From assembly GCA_963277665.1 (NCBI GenBank), contig OY728130.1, forward strand, positions 429,709,101-429,773,100: DNA of 64,000 nt. The letters run 5' to 3'. Made by a program: the position numbers and the translations under genes. Source of the stretch: Viscum album (taxonomy: Eukaryota > Streptophyta > Magnoliopsida > Santalales > Viscaceae). Below, one piece after another: positions 11,041-24,697 of the stretch; positions within the stretch are counted from its first letter, which is position 1; the number at the start of each line of letters is the position of its first letter. The notes below the pieces were generated by a model. That model saw nothing but the letters and a program-made list of their open reading frames with translations, ran no database searches and was not told where the DNA came from.

Positions 11041-12190
11041 TACATTCCCTCTCTATTTCCTTTTCTGATTTAATAGAAAAAAGACTCTAATATGTAAGTG
11101 GTTCTGTGGTGTAAAATGAGTAGAAACAATATTAATTTACATTTTTTATTGAATGATATTCTTGCAATTTAACATGACTTTATTAGTAATCTAAATATAT
11201 TCCTATCATTATTGTTAAATTGAATGAAATTTATCTATTTATTTGCATTCCAAATACTAGAAGGATACATTATATACAATCAATTTCCCTTTGACTATTT
11301 TATAATAATACAATCACTCTACATGAAATGAGCCTAACAACCCTTAAATGTTATTTAGGGTTAGTGAATTGGACTATAAGTAAAAGGGTAATTTTTTTAT
11401 TAATTTGAGCACTCAATAAAATGTTATTACTTATATTTTTACTATGGATTGTGTAGGTTGGGTGGGTGTAATCATTTTCAAGCAGTTCTGATAACAAAGT
11501 TTCTTCCACTTCAATAGTTTTATGTGATATTATGTTCCTTATCATTCATGATTGATAATTTGAAAATCAATTTTGTTCTAAAGCATGATCTATAAAACAT
11601 TTTCTTTCATAATTTTATGATAAATTTTGGTATGCAGGTGTTTATACTTTCCATCTCAATTTTTCTTTCCAATTTAATACAAAACAAGCTCCAATTTGTA
11701 AGTGGTTATGTGCTGTAAAATATATAGAAACAATATTAATTTACCTTTCTTATTTAATGATACTATTGAAACATTACATTACATTATTATTAATGGGAAT
11801 ATATTCATATCAGTACTATTACATTCAATTTAATTTAACTATTTCATTGTATTCCAAACACTTCTAGGTTACATTACATACAATCACTTTCCCTATGATT
11901 ATTTCATAATAATGCAATATCTTTAACTTATATGTTCTTAACAACCCTTACACTTTTTGTATGTTAAATTAATTTGACTAGCAGGAAAAGGGTAAAAAAC
12001 TATTCATTCATTTGACTTTCCAACCATGTTAGTACTTATATTTATACTATGGTTTGTGTAGGATGGGTGGGTTTCTTCATTATCAATAAGTTTTGATCAC
12101 TTTGTTTCTTCCCTATCAATTTTTTTATATGCTATTATGATTATTTTCAATCCTCATTGATAATTTGATGATCAATTGTGTAATAAATAT
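11041..12190 (+). repeat. Direct duplication of about 550 bp, offset about 600 bp
   Basis: The segment 11041-11580 recurs, diverged, at about 11641-12190. Shared blocks in the same order include gtaagtggtt, tagaaacaatattaattta, cattccaaa, acatacaatca, ttccct.tgattatt, ataataatgcaat/ataatacaat, aacaaccctta, aagggtaa, tgtgtagg.tgggtggg and attgataatttga.aatcaa. Copies differ by many substitutions and small gaps, so the duplication is old. No coding frame spans either copy. Confidence 0.75.
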
Positions 12191-13929
12191 TACTATATAC
12201 ATTTGATTCTTTCATCTTTAAGAGTTTCATGTGAGTTTGTGTTTTTAAAAAAATATCTTCATGTTGATGTGACTTTAATTTTAGTTTTTTTAGTTTTAAA
12301 TTTTACTGACTATTATATTTTGAACAGATTTTTGAAACCCTAAGAAGGTATTATTTTCATATGACTATATTATGATTCAGTTTTATTTTTCTCCATTATG
12401 GGATATTCATCTCAGGATAAATGTCAGTGGATCTGTAAAAATAAGAAAAGGTGTAGATCAAAGATTCTTGTCTAAGAGATGCAAGATGTACATCAATTTT
12501 TCTCATCCCTATATAGAGGAGAACATGAATACTTTTGAATGTGCATGGGCTGATGGAATTAATGTCGTCAATTTATAAAACATGGAAGAGAAATATAAGA
12601 TACGAGTCACATTTATGGATCCAAGAGGTTTGATATGGGTTTTTTACCAACAAATTCTTCAGTAGGTTAAGATATACAGTTAATTAAATAGAAAGTTTTT
12701 ATTGCTTACAACTCAAGGGTTAAATGACAGTAAAAATCCTATAGTTGAGTATTGACTTAAAATTCTATAAATTTCACTTTATATTTTTTGAGTTGAACCT
12801 TACATCGATATACTAATCTATACACGAGTTTAATTCAACTATATTGATAATCTTGTTAGGTTCATAGACTATTTATCGATGTTGATAAAAAAAATTGATA
12901 TTTTAATATATAAATTATTGATAAATTATATTTATTATTTAAAATATTTATAAATTCTTTTTATATATTTTTTATTTTTAATTTCATATACATTAGTAAT
13001 GTTTAAATGGGTGGTTAGGATTTGTTCATTTTAAATATCAAATCAAATTTGAGGTATGAAAACAAATATTTGACTAAATTTAAGTTGGGTATTGAGTTTG
13101 AAATAAAGATCTATCTATATTACTATAATGTATCACCCTATTCAATAGAAATACATTCCTGGTCTATAGTATGAGTTGTTTTGTTTTTTTTTTCTATTTT
13201 TGATATATTTAATTTCAAATATATTTTTTCAGCATGTACGGTTTCAAAATTTAATTCATGCATTTCCTTATGATTTTTTTTATTTTATGATGTATTAAAT
13301 TAATGTTTCTAAACAATTTTTGCGAAATTCAGTTTTTTCGATTTTAATGAATTTTAATAAAATTTTATATTTTTTTAAATTTCTAATCGTTCTGGTTATT
13401 TTCATTAAATAATTTCTGAGATTTAAATGGTGTTAATTTATTATTTATTGGTTAATAACACTATAATATATATTTACATTCCAACTACATCGATATATTA
13501 TGCATTTTGTGTCATTTTTAATGTATAGGTTTAATACGTCTATATATAACTATAAGTTTGTATTATGATAATTATTTATCATAATTATCTGAATTTCAAA
13601 TTTCATTTTCAATGTTCTTTTCATTCATTTAACAAAAATCTCCATGCTAAAAATAATGTGTTATTTATTATAGTATCTTATATATCCTTTCAAATGAATT
13701 TATCCAAAATTCAATCTACTATCATAATAATGTCTTTATTTTTTCCACATGAATTATAATAATAATTATAATTATTTTTTGATTTCAAAATATTGAATAT
13801 TCATGTTCATTATTAACAACTAAATTTAGTATTTTTTTATTAAAAACAATTCATGAACCATATCTCCGAGCAAATGCATAATTTAAGAATTGTGTTTGAC
13901 CACCGTGTGAATGCTTGGGTGAGTACTAG

Positions 13930-16389
13930 TTAAATAATAAAGAGGTAAATATATTAATTTGATGAATCTATGAATTTATAGATTTGTAAAATTTTATAAA
14001 TTTAATATAAATTTATTCTAAACATTTAATTATTGTTTAAAATTATATTATCAATTTTTTATAATTATGACTATCATGATTAAATTATGTAATCCAAAAA
14101 ATAAAATACAGAGGGAACATAACTTGATAAATGATATTGGTAACATCTTAGTGTGATATCATAATTATCCTCCATTTAGTTGAGAGGTCTATGATATTAC
14201 TCCCTTGAAATTTTTGGTGATCGAGAAACATGTACGTTATAATTAGGGTTTTTGAGGACCCTCATGATCTTCTACATATGTAATGGAAAATATCCCTCAA
14301 TTTTGAATAAGAGAGAATATATTCAAACGGTGATAAAATGGGAGGGATTTACATGGGAAACCCCTATTAAAATACTATTACATATTCAGTTAAAAATATT
14401 TCACAATTTAATATGAGAGATATTATGTTTTAATAGGAGAACCAAATTTATTTATTGTGAATAGTTATATATGTAGTGTTAAGATAACTTGAGAGGATCT
14501 ACTAGATCAGTTATTATGAGTACATTATTTAAAAAAAATCGTTAGAAACTAGTAGATTATCCAAGAAACCGTAATATTATATTTATAGGATATGTAAGGC
14601 TGGGAATATTTTTAAATTCACTAGTTCTCAATAAATCTGATGGTGATCTAAATAAATGTTTTTAGAAAAATTTATTGCATTCTCAGACTAGATAAAAAGA
14701 TTTCACCATTGGTGCACCTAACTAGATCATTGTAGGGTCATATAGAGCTAGTTGCGGTTGTAATTATTTAATTAGACAGTTTGTACTGGCTATCTAGTAG
14801 TTAGTGGAGAAATGGTAGATATCTAGTCCTTTGGACATGGTACTTGCTAGCTAGTGGTATTCTTCTATATGGATAATCCAATATACATTGGCACTGATGA
14901 ACCTATGTAGCTAGAACTTTTCCACATTAATGTGAAGCCTCATAAATGTCCTTCTTTTGTCTTATATAGATCTACTAATTCCATTATACGGTATTGAATT
15001 AAATAAAATAAATATACGATCCTTTGTGATGATTATCATGGTTCTAACGAATTGAATTTATGATATTTAGTAGGACCGTTAATGTCTTGACATAATGTAA
15101 ACATAAGGAATAATTAAATTCACTCAAATGATCAAATATGAAACTGAATAGATTATTTTTTATCTATAACACACAATGAGGCAAACATATACAATAACAC
15201 CTCTTTTAATGAACACAATCACCTAATATAAATTGATATATCAAATGTAAGTCAAGAGTGAAAGATAATATGGAAGTTAATGATTTTAGTAATGATGTTA
15301 TTCAACATGATAAATGGATAAATTAGACAAACATTCTAATGTGATTAAATCTCTATTTTTAAAATAAAACCCTAATAAAAAATATAATAAAGAAAAAAAC
15401 AGTTCCCCAATATCACCCAATTTGTGAAAAACATAATTTATTATCAGAAATAACATGAAACTTCCCCCCAATGGGATTAACAAAAATAAAAACATTAAAA
15501 AAGGGATATATTTAAATAAAATTATTTTCAGTAAAATTATAGAAATAATTTATAAGTGAATATTATTAATTTAAAAAATATTTGAATTAAAAAACTTTAA
15601 TTTTTCAAACTACCCCTTTTCAATAAGTGTAGTCCTGAGAGAGGGAGATAGAATGTTGTTTGAAATTAGTTATTATGAAATAGAAAATAATTTTGAAAGG
15701 AATTCAGAACATTAGAAATTAAATAAAAGGTTTAAATACTTTGAGAAGAAACTCATTTCTTCAAGGTGTTACATTCCACTAATGAATGATTCATTAATTA
15801 AAATTTCTTCAATGAGTTCATATAAATGTTAAAGAATACCTCAATGGAATCCTTAATTTTTTTTTGAAATTTCATTAAATAAAAATAAAAACATTCACAT
15901 ATAGAAGATTATATATAAATTTTTTAATCATTCATTATCTATCATTAAGAGAGAACTATTTTAAAAAAAAAATGAATTTAATAAACAATCAAAATTTCTA
16001 AAACATTTTTTAAAAAGAAATTTTATTCTTTATTTAAAATAAAAAAATAAAATTTCTAAATTTTGGGATTGAGATTAATTTTTTTAAAATACTCACAATT
16101 TTTAAATTATGATTCTGAAAATTAAATGTAAAATTTTACTTTGTTTTGATTTTAAAAATAATTTTAAATGAAAAGATATTTCTAAATTAAAAATTCAAAT
16201 ACAATTTTATATTTCTCCCCTTAATATTTAAACAAAAGTGAGATATAGGGATCATAGATATGATATAAAAGAAAATTTAAAAAAAGAAATCAATATGATT
16301 AATACATTTGAATAAATTTCCCATATTAGTCATTGTCATCTGGTAAATGTAAAAGATATAACACTCATAATCCACTATTAATGAAATTA
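13930..16389. other. Unassigned AT-rich interval between K and copia relic J
   Basis: No recognisable coding sequence. By position it could hold the 3' end (post-pol region and 3' LTR) of the minus-strand copia relic J, but I could not match any part to J's 5' LTR. It includes a cluster of CTAG tetramers at 14502-14914. The rest is A/T-rich with poly-A and poly-T runs. Confidence 0.4.
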
Positions 16390-17430
16390 TTATGATCAAG
16401 AAATTTTTTTAGTGAAAATATTAGTGAGTTGATATTTCTTCCTGATATATTCCAATAAGATAAAAATTTATTATAACTTATCTATTATAAAAAAAAGTTT
16501 ATGTTCAATCTGTTTAGTGTGAGAGTACTAGATTGGTTTTTTGTAAATATCAATGGAAATAGTTTCATTGCACATAAGTAGTATATAGTAATATATAATT
16601 ACATAGTATAAAACAGTGTGTTTCATACATATTATTCTGGAATAAAAACTACAAGTTTCCATGTTCTATTCATCTACTATAGAATGAGTGATAGATTTTA
16701 ACTTCTTACTATTACATGAGATGCATGATTTATTAAGTTAGAGGATTGTCCAAATTGTATTTTACCAATACAGATATCATTATCTAAAATCATTTTTTAA
16801 ATAATAGGAATTTAAAATAAGATCCTTTTAGGTAAAATAAAAATTTACTTTTATTCTTTATCACTTAATAAAAACAACTTTAAAAAATAAAAAATAATAT
16901 TCCTTTGAATTGGATTACAAACAAGCACATAAACAAACACTAATTATTTTATTTAGCTAGGTCATAGTAAGATAAATTAGAACATAAATCATAATTATAT
17001 AATACATGTCATTAATTGGTTCCATAGATTTACTCAATGACAATAAACATGATTTACCAATGGGAATAGAAATTACCTTAGATTGATCCATGAAAAACCA
17101 TATTAAGAGTCTATTAATACATTTTTTTGGAATAGAATAATACCGCCATTTGATTAAGAAATATGAAAACTGAGAAATAATTTGAATTCAGACATAAATC
17201 CCTTTTCATATATATATTTTGTTAAATAAACAATTAAAGACAAATATATTCATTATTAGAAATTAAAATATCTCCGTCAACATAAATTTGAACAATTAAC
17301 AAATATTATGAGATGTGTTTTTAAAATGTGTTGCATAAAATTTCCATATTTTAAAACTATCCAACAAAAAATTATAAATATTACAATACCAAGTCTAAAG
17401 TGATTTTTTGAAACCATAATGAAATTCAAT
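16390..17430 (-). pseudogene. Element J: Ty1/copia RT and RNase H relic
   Basis: Read on the minus strand across several frames with many stops, landmarks appear in the correct order for copia pol. There is a YGFKKSL.TWY block (LYGLKQ-type, about 17.4 kb), IYVDGDILISNNE at the polymerase active-site region (about 17.25 kb), then IPIGKSC and ISVCLCACL (about 17.0-16.9 kb). The RNase H C-terminus follows with HTKQIE and a NIFTK block (16408-16422). The IYVDDI/FSVCLCARFQS style is typical of the SIRE/Maximus lineage, though that assignment is inference. No functional frame survives. Integrase and gag, expected to the right (17.4-22 kb), were not recognised. Confidence 0.65.
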
Positions 17431-20400
17431 TATTTTTTATAAAATTGGTTTGAAAAATAATATCATAAAAACAATGTGGTTGGTCAAATATAATAATTTA
17501 ATTAATAAAAAAATTAAAATACCGTGTTTAAAATCTAGTTTATTATTTTTGATGTTATAATTAGAGGGTAATTAAATTAAATTTATAATATATTATAACC
17601 AGACAATGGTATTAAAGGACTCACTATATATGATTATATCTTCATGGTTATAACCCGCACCTACTAGATAGACATTATGTTGAGTTATATTAAAATCTCA
17701 TTTATGATATTATTAATAACACATATCAAGACTATGCTAGTTTGATCATTATGTCTATCAAGGATAATATATAAATAATTTCATGTGAAATTATTTTCCT
17801 ATTATTGTTTGTAAGGTTCCCAATTTTGATCATTATAGGCATAGTTAAAAATTTTGGTGTTCAAAGTTAGAGACAAAAGAATAGATTTTTAACACATTTT
17901 GTAAAGAACATTAAATATGAGTTTCTTCTTGATAATATTTAAGGAAGTATTATATGGGATTAAATTTTTATTTTTTAAATATAATTATGTATTGATATTT
18001 ATGGATATTTTTATTCAATTTAAACTTCATTATATTGAAACTGTTAATTTATGATATAATTTTGAGAAATTAATTTTCAAAAATTTACATTATAATTAAT
18101 ATTTATTTATTTCTCCCAAATTTTATCCTTATAAAAAAGACTATATATATTTTCCTATATTTGTATTAGAACATAATGATACCTTAACATGATTTAGAAT
18201 ACAATTTTACCCGATTACCCTTGGTTTTAAGAAAAACAATTTCAACATTAAACAATAAAAAATACAACTTTAATTTTTCCATTTTCACAATGTTCATAAT
18301 TCTTAATTTTTGGGAAAATTTCATTTGTGAACATGATAAATAATATATTCGGTTTTAATAATTTCTGCAAAAAAATATCATTGAAAATTGACCTAATATA
18401 AAATCTTTAGATCAATTTCATTGATAGTTCCATTTTTCCTCTATATAACCTTAATTTGTTGAGGTATTTATAGAGGAGAAAATGAAAGAGTATATACTTT
18501 TGAAGTGGATATATCATAAAAATCTTTAACTTCATGAACTCTTATATGAGATCTACTAATATAAATAATAGGACAAATTTTCATTTTAATGATTTTTAAA
18601 TAAACATTTTGATGGATTTATAAGGATCACTTTTTTAAGATATGTTATAATACCATGTAAAGTTTTAATGTCATTATAATGAATGAGAAGTATTTAAATC
18701 ATAGAAATACAATTTTAGAATTTATCAACAAATCATGATATAAAAAAGGAAAATTATCTAACGATTATCAATTTAGATATTGTTGAACAATGACATATCT
18801 TAACATAGTAAAACTGTAGAATTCCATTGGGACATATGAATTGAATATCATCAAAACATCTGATGTGAAACCGATCTAATAAGTAATAAAATATTAAATG
18901 GTATTTTATAAGATAAATGAAATAAAATTCTATAAAATGTCTCCTGAAAATTATATATTTATCATATGTCTATTATTAATGATGAAAAATAAACTTCATA
19001 ACATGTCAAACGTAATGTAAGGGACTCCATATCAATTTCCATTAATTGAGTCATATTTCAATTTTCTGAACCAATTTATCTAATATATTTTATATAATAC
19101 CATTTTACTTCCAATATCATGAATACATCACAATTCATGGTATTTATATTTATAATTCAAATTAATTTATCAATGTGTATTATATTCATAAGTTAGAATT
19201 TGGTAATGGATTTCATCATAATTTTCCATTATTAATCCATACATTATTGTTATTCCCCTAATTTAATATATATGGTGTATATACTACCATTTTTTATATC
19301 ATAAATAATTTATTCTCGAAAATATTCTAGGTTACAAATGATTTTGTTTATGGGGGTTTGATGTAAAATTTAAAATGTGGTATGTAGTTTCATAACTAAA
19401 TTTCTTTTCCTTGTAGCATATTACCTATTCATTATCTTTGATGTTATAATGTTATATTTATAATTTATTCATATTATATTATGTTTTATTTTCACATTTA
19501 ATTTTTGTATTTACATCTAATTTATATAATAGATTCATTTATAATTCCTAAAGGAAATAATATTATCTTTTTAACAGATTTCGTCGCAATTTCCACTCTA
19601 TTTAGATATATTTTTTATTATTAACATTTTAATTTTAATGAGGTGAACCTATATACACTATCGATATATTATATCATCAATATCATCATAATACTACTAT
19701 TACATGATTTATTTTATGTTATTTACTTCATTGGTAATTTTGTTGTGAATAAATGCATTGAAAAATAATATAGATTAAGGGATCAAGAATAAAAGTTTTT
19801 AATACATGGAGTTTTATCCCACTATATGTATATTATATATAATATTTCTTATAAAATATATCACACGAGTGTAAACCATTATTAATATGAAATATATAAT
19901 AGCGGTGAAAAAAATAATTATATTTTATAATACATTTTCAACATTAACGTAAAATAAAAAAAATATCATTTAAAAATTACCATTAAGAGGGTGAAGTGAA
20001 ATATGATTAAATGATTAAATTTTAAAATGAATCTAAAATATTAGATACAAGAAAATAAAATAATTATTTATATTATAAATATGGATCCAAGGGTAATCAT
20101 TTTGATAGTGAACAGAATGTTAAAAAATAAACACATTGAAGTTTTTTGTTTTCAAGACCAACAAAGTAAAAAATTATATTTTTTTATAAATTAATTTTCC
20201 CAAATAATAATAGAAAATAAAATATTGGAAGAAAAATTTGTGGAATTACCAAATAATATTTTAGGATGAAATATTAGAAATCAATGAATGAAAATTATGT
20301 TACGAAATATCATTGCAAATGGGGTAACTATTGGGTCAAATTACATTTTGTGAAAATGAATTTTGTTACACTACTTTTTCCTATAAATAAAAAAATTATA

Positions 20401-22056
20401 TTATAGTGAGAAAATAATTGTATTTTTATATACCAATAAATGAAAAAAATGATTAATTCCATAAACTTGTTTCAATGAAAGTAATTTTAGATGAAAACCC
20501 TTTACAATTTGAGTAACATTTCAATTAAAACCCCGTTCAATAATTTTTTCTTATAATTAAATGGTAATTTAAATAAAGCACATAATATAACTATTCAAAC
20601 TCCATGATTATGGTAAAATATATTCATTATGAATTAATCACACTATATTTAATGCATAATTATTTAGATTAACAATTATTTTTCTAGAGAAAAAATTTGA
20701 AACCAAAAACCTCTTAATTATGTTCTTTCGTCTTCCAAATTTGATCTAAACTACCATAAAATAAATAAAATATCATAATAAACCAATTTAGAATATTTTT
20801 TTACTTATATTAACATTTATAAATTTATTTTTTTATTATTATGTATATGTATAGTTTTTATTTTTTATGTATTTTTATATTACTTAGAGTAATACTGATT
20901 GTTTTGAACAAGTCTTGTAATGGTAGTGTTGAAATTAATTATTTTACCAATATTTATCATTCCAAAATAATAAAAATTACTCATTTAGTTACAATAATAT
21001 TTTTTAATATTATAAATTCATTCTCTATGATTATTGGTTATGAAATTTAATGAATAATTTTGTGATGAGTATGTTTTGATGATTTATAGTGAACGAATGG
21101 TGTTTTCATAAATAATAAGAATTTTTTCAAATTACCAATATATAATAAATAATATATATTTACATATTTATATTATATATGACATGAATCTTAATTACTA
21201 TTGTATTCAATGATACAATTTTTTGTCTTTCTCATGTTTGTGGTTAAACCAACCCAAAACCAAAAAAAAATAACATAATTAATGGATTATTATGAAGTGA
21301 TTATGTTGTAACATCACAATAAAAAATAACTATACTATTTGGTTTGTATTTGTGTTATATACCATAATTTGAATTAATTATTCTAAAATATATAATATAT
21401 ATGTTGTTATTTCTTAGTAATAATAAAACATTTTCTCTTAGCCCACTCTTTTGAATGGATGAATTTTCCATAGTTATTTATTTCTCATACTGTATACAGG
21501 TCTTCCAAACTATTTTTACACAAAAAATAATATAATTAAATTCATATTTATACATTAAACCCATTGTCACGAACATCAATATAATGTGGAGATGAAAAGA
21601 CAATTACGAATCTACATTTTTATGGGTGCGAGACTCCACACATATGCATTGGTGATGATTTAATGTTATATTGAATGGGGAAAAGGAGAAATATGGTTTA
21701 TAATTTAAAAACATAAATCATAAATATCATACATATAAACTAAATTCCCAATTTTTAATATCATTTTATATGGTGATGTAAAATAAAACACATTCTGGCA
21801 TGGAGGCAATAGCCTACAAAACCCAGGAATGATGGATTCATTTTTCTTAAGAGAAAATTGATGGGTGGATAATTATTATACAATATTTTTCATAAGGTAC
21901 CAATATTATAAATATAATTATATTTTAATCTTAAGAATATGAGTTTTAATTATAGGAATTATAATTTGACATAAATATTTATAAATATGAAATGAGAGTT
22001 TATAAATTTATAGCTCACTTTAAGGACTATCACCTCAACATGTGGAATATATATTT
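17431..22056 (-). other. Probable 5' pol/gag body of copia relic J (no readable gene)
   Basis: This lies between the J reverse-transcriptase relic and the insertion point of element E. It is extremely AT-rich, with only short open frames, and I see no zinc knuckle, protease or integrase signature. By position it should be J's integrase, protease and gag region, continuing after E at 32169-34415. That assignment rests on the layout, not on sequence matches. Confidence 0.35.
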
Positions 22057-22061
22057 GAGGG
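22057..22061 (+). repeat. Target-site duplication of element E, left copy
   Basis: The pentamer gaggg immediately precedes the 5' LTR. The same five bases follow the 3' LTR at 32164-32168. Five-base duplications are standard for LTR-retrotransposon integration. Confidence 0.7.
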
Positions 22062-24682
22062 TGTAAATAAATTTATATATTTTTAATTATTTGATTTGTA
22101 ATATTAAATTTGTTATTAAAGGAGTTAGGTGATGATATGGAGTGCGATTTTGAGGTCTGGTGTGTTGGGGGTTATTTTTTTAATTAAATTAAATATATTA
22201 ATTACCAAACATGTGTACTTTTTCTGAAAAAATGCTAAGAATAGAGGCTCAAATAAGAAATATGATACCTCCATTGATTTTTACTATGGGGTTTTCCATA
22301 TCCATGATATAATATTAAAAATAGTCAGACATTTGTGTTAGGGATAAAGTGTGGGTGGACATTTAAATTAATTAACTATATAAATTAATTTGTTTAATAA
22401 ATTGTGAGGACCTGATGTTAATATATAAATACATTTTTTCATAAACAAATACCCATGTAATATATAAAACTCCAGGGATTTGAGGGTGGTAATTCAATGA
22501 CATTCCATCAAAATGTGACGAACAGATCATGGATCATCGATTGGTGTGTGATGAAACTTGAGGTTCATACTAATGATAATGCAATAGAATAATTTTTTAA
22601 AAGAGATTGATACGAATAGAGGTGGGTGCTTTTTTATTAGTATAAATTACAATTTTTTATTTCTATGATGATCCAATATCAATAAACAAACAAATTAGTT
22701 CATGTATCGATCGTATCACGAGTAGGAATTATCTATGGGGTTGTTGGGATGAATTATTTATTTAATTTATATCTCAGTTTTTTTATTCTAACATAGACTG
22801 AATGGAGGCCAACCAAACATGGCCACTATTTATTCATATTTTTCCTATTTCTGGGATTTTTGCCACTATTATTTCTTCATTAAATTCAATTTTTTTGGAC
22901 CATAGTTCACCAAAAATAGATGATAAATAATCGTTGTGTACCCATTTCTTGGAGAAAAAAATTGTTATTACAGATACAGGTTTAGATCAATGAAGAGATC
23001 AAGCTACAATGATGGATGATTGATGAAGGATGGATTTTGGTATACCATTATTACTGTCTTTTGTTTTTTATTACATTCGCGATAAATTTATAGTTCCCAA
23101 GAAGATATCATAATGATCAGTAGCGAGTTGTGCAATGATGATTTATGGAGGGAACTGAACCACGATATTTGGGTTAGATTGATATTGAAAACAAAAGGGA
23201 TGGTGTTTTGGTGAATATAGAGGTTTAGATCATGGTTTCAATGAAATCACACATTATAAGATACATGTTTCGACGTTACGTGTAATTTGGGAAACCCAAG
23301 GGTGTTGATAGGGCTTCTGTGAGAATATAAATATCGCTAAATGAATGACCTCTATCACATGGTATGTGACCCTTTCTTGGTGAATCGACGTATTACATGG
23401 AAGGTACATAGGCAATATCAGGTATATACTTACAATAAAATTTAAATGTCCATGAGTACAGGTGATCATACATACTGTGTACTCATGCATTGACATGAAC
23501 ATAGATATGGGCATGAGATTTGAAACCTGAGCATAATCATGTGATGAAGGGAGCTACCTTTTATTAACAATACACACTATGTAGTCCTTTAAAGAAGGAC
23601 AAACTATTTTCCTATTTATCATGTACATGTTTCATTATGGTGATTAACCTAGATCCATTCTTAAAGGGTTCTATATGGAATCTCATCATATACCAAGAAT
23701 GGTGATCCCATCAAAGGAAATTTTGTCTTAGATAGAGCTATCAGGACTCCTTCCATGATTCTTGAAGTGAGACACTCTTTCAAATTTTTTCAAATAGTCT
23801 GAGTTATTTTTATCATCATAGAAAAAATAATATGAGATTCAATCTTCTACATGATGATTTATTCTATATTGAGTTGTTGGGATACCCCAATACCTTCAGT
23901 TTGATCCTCGTCAGTGTATTATTCTCCTCAAACTTCTATCATGTACTTATTTTGGTGAACACAATGAGCCTGGAATCATGTTAGGATTTCAGGAGTGATT
24001 TCATAACTCATTGAGTGTGTCCTCATGGAATAGATCTATTTAGAACCTTCAAGAATGAATATAAAGATATCTTGAAGTTTTTTATTTACCTTGAGAATTT
24101 TTTAATATGATAATTACATCTATATATTATTTTAATATGTGATTCTGACACATACCTATGATGAGGTTACTACTATTCATGTTGTTATATGCTCAGTGAT
24201 TTTTGGGTTTCATAGTGGGAAGTGGTACAATCACCACTACATTGGATTCCCCCACATATTTCTTGCCTTATTATTCCAAATAACCTTTTGAGAGTATCCT
24301 AGAATGACCTTGACTTGAAGGAACATTAGTGATAAGGATAGATCATGGTGTGTTCATGCAGTTACCATGACAATAGTCCCAATAAATACATTTATATATG
24401 ATTTGTTTTCATTTTATGTATGGTTTTATTTTATTTTTCCCTTTCTTTCTTACATGTCATCATACTCTAATGGTGGGATTTAAGATCTATTCAGGAATTC
24501 ATATCGGTTGATTTAAATTCTATAATTTTATGGGTTTTTCGATGTGTGTGTGTCTAGGTACATTAGGTTATGTCCTCCCATGTGCATTATATTCCTACAT
24601 GGAAGTGGCCTCTATCCCCAAACCCATTGTAGGAGGGCATGGCATATTCATGGATCATGCCCTATTGAGACGGGTCATGAAA
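22062..24682 (+). repeat. Element E 5' LTR
   Basis: The left end is tgtaaataaat and the right end is gacgggtcatgaaa, a decayed form of the GGGTCATGACA end seen in element B. Many blocks match the 3' LTR in order: ttttgaggtctggtgtg with ttttgaggcccgatgtg (22149/29618), ggatcat.gat.attggtgtgtg (22531/29996), and the atcgat.g.at run with ggatag/gagtag (22702/30180). Divergence between the two LTRs is large, indicating an old insertion. Confidence 0.8.
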
Positions 24683-24685
24683 AAG

Positions 24686-24697
24686 TGGAATCAATGA
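24686..24697 (+). other. Element E primer-binding site (tRNA-iMet type, decayed)
   Basis: The bases tggaatcaatga start three bases after the 5' LTR and match 9 of 12 positions of the initiator-tRNA(Met) complement used by most plant LTR elements (tggtatcagagc). Confidence 0.5.

Larger units (their letters stand above)
7254..13929 (+). mobile_element. Element K: probable Helitron (6.7 kb)
   Basis: The left end reads TCTATATATTTACTAAAG and continues into gaaggatttcttccaac, the layout of plant Helitron 5' termini (TC at the tip, then an AT-rich block, then AAAG). An alternative TC lies at 7246. The right end shows a degraded short hairpin (ccgtgtgaatgcttggg) followed by tgagtaCTAG, matching the hairpin-then-CTRR rule, with T after it and A before the left end, as expected for insertion between A and T. 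The interior shows no Rep/helicase and no clear RPA-like gene, so it would be non-autonomous or decayed. It contains a pyrimidine-rich block and an internal 600-bp duplication. The termini are short, so confidence is moderate. Confidence 0.45.
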
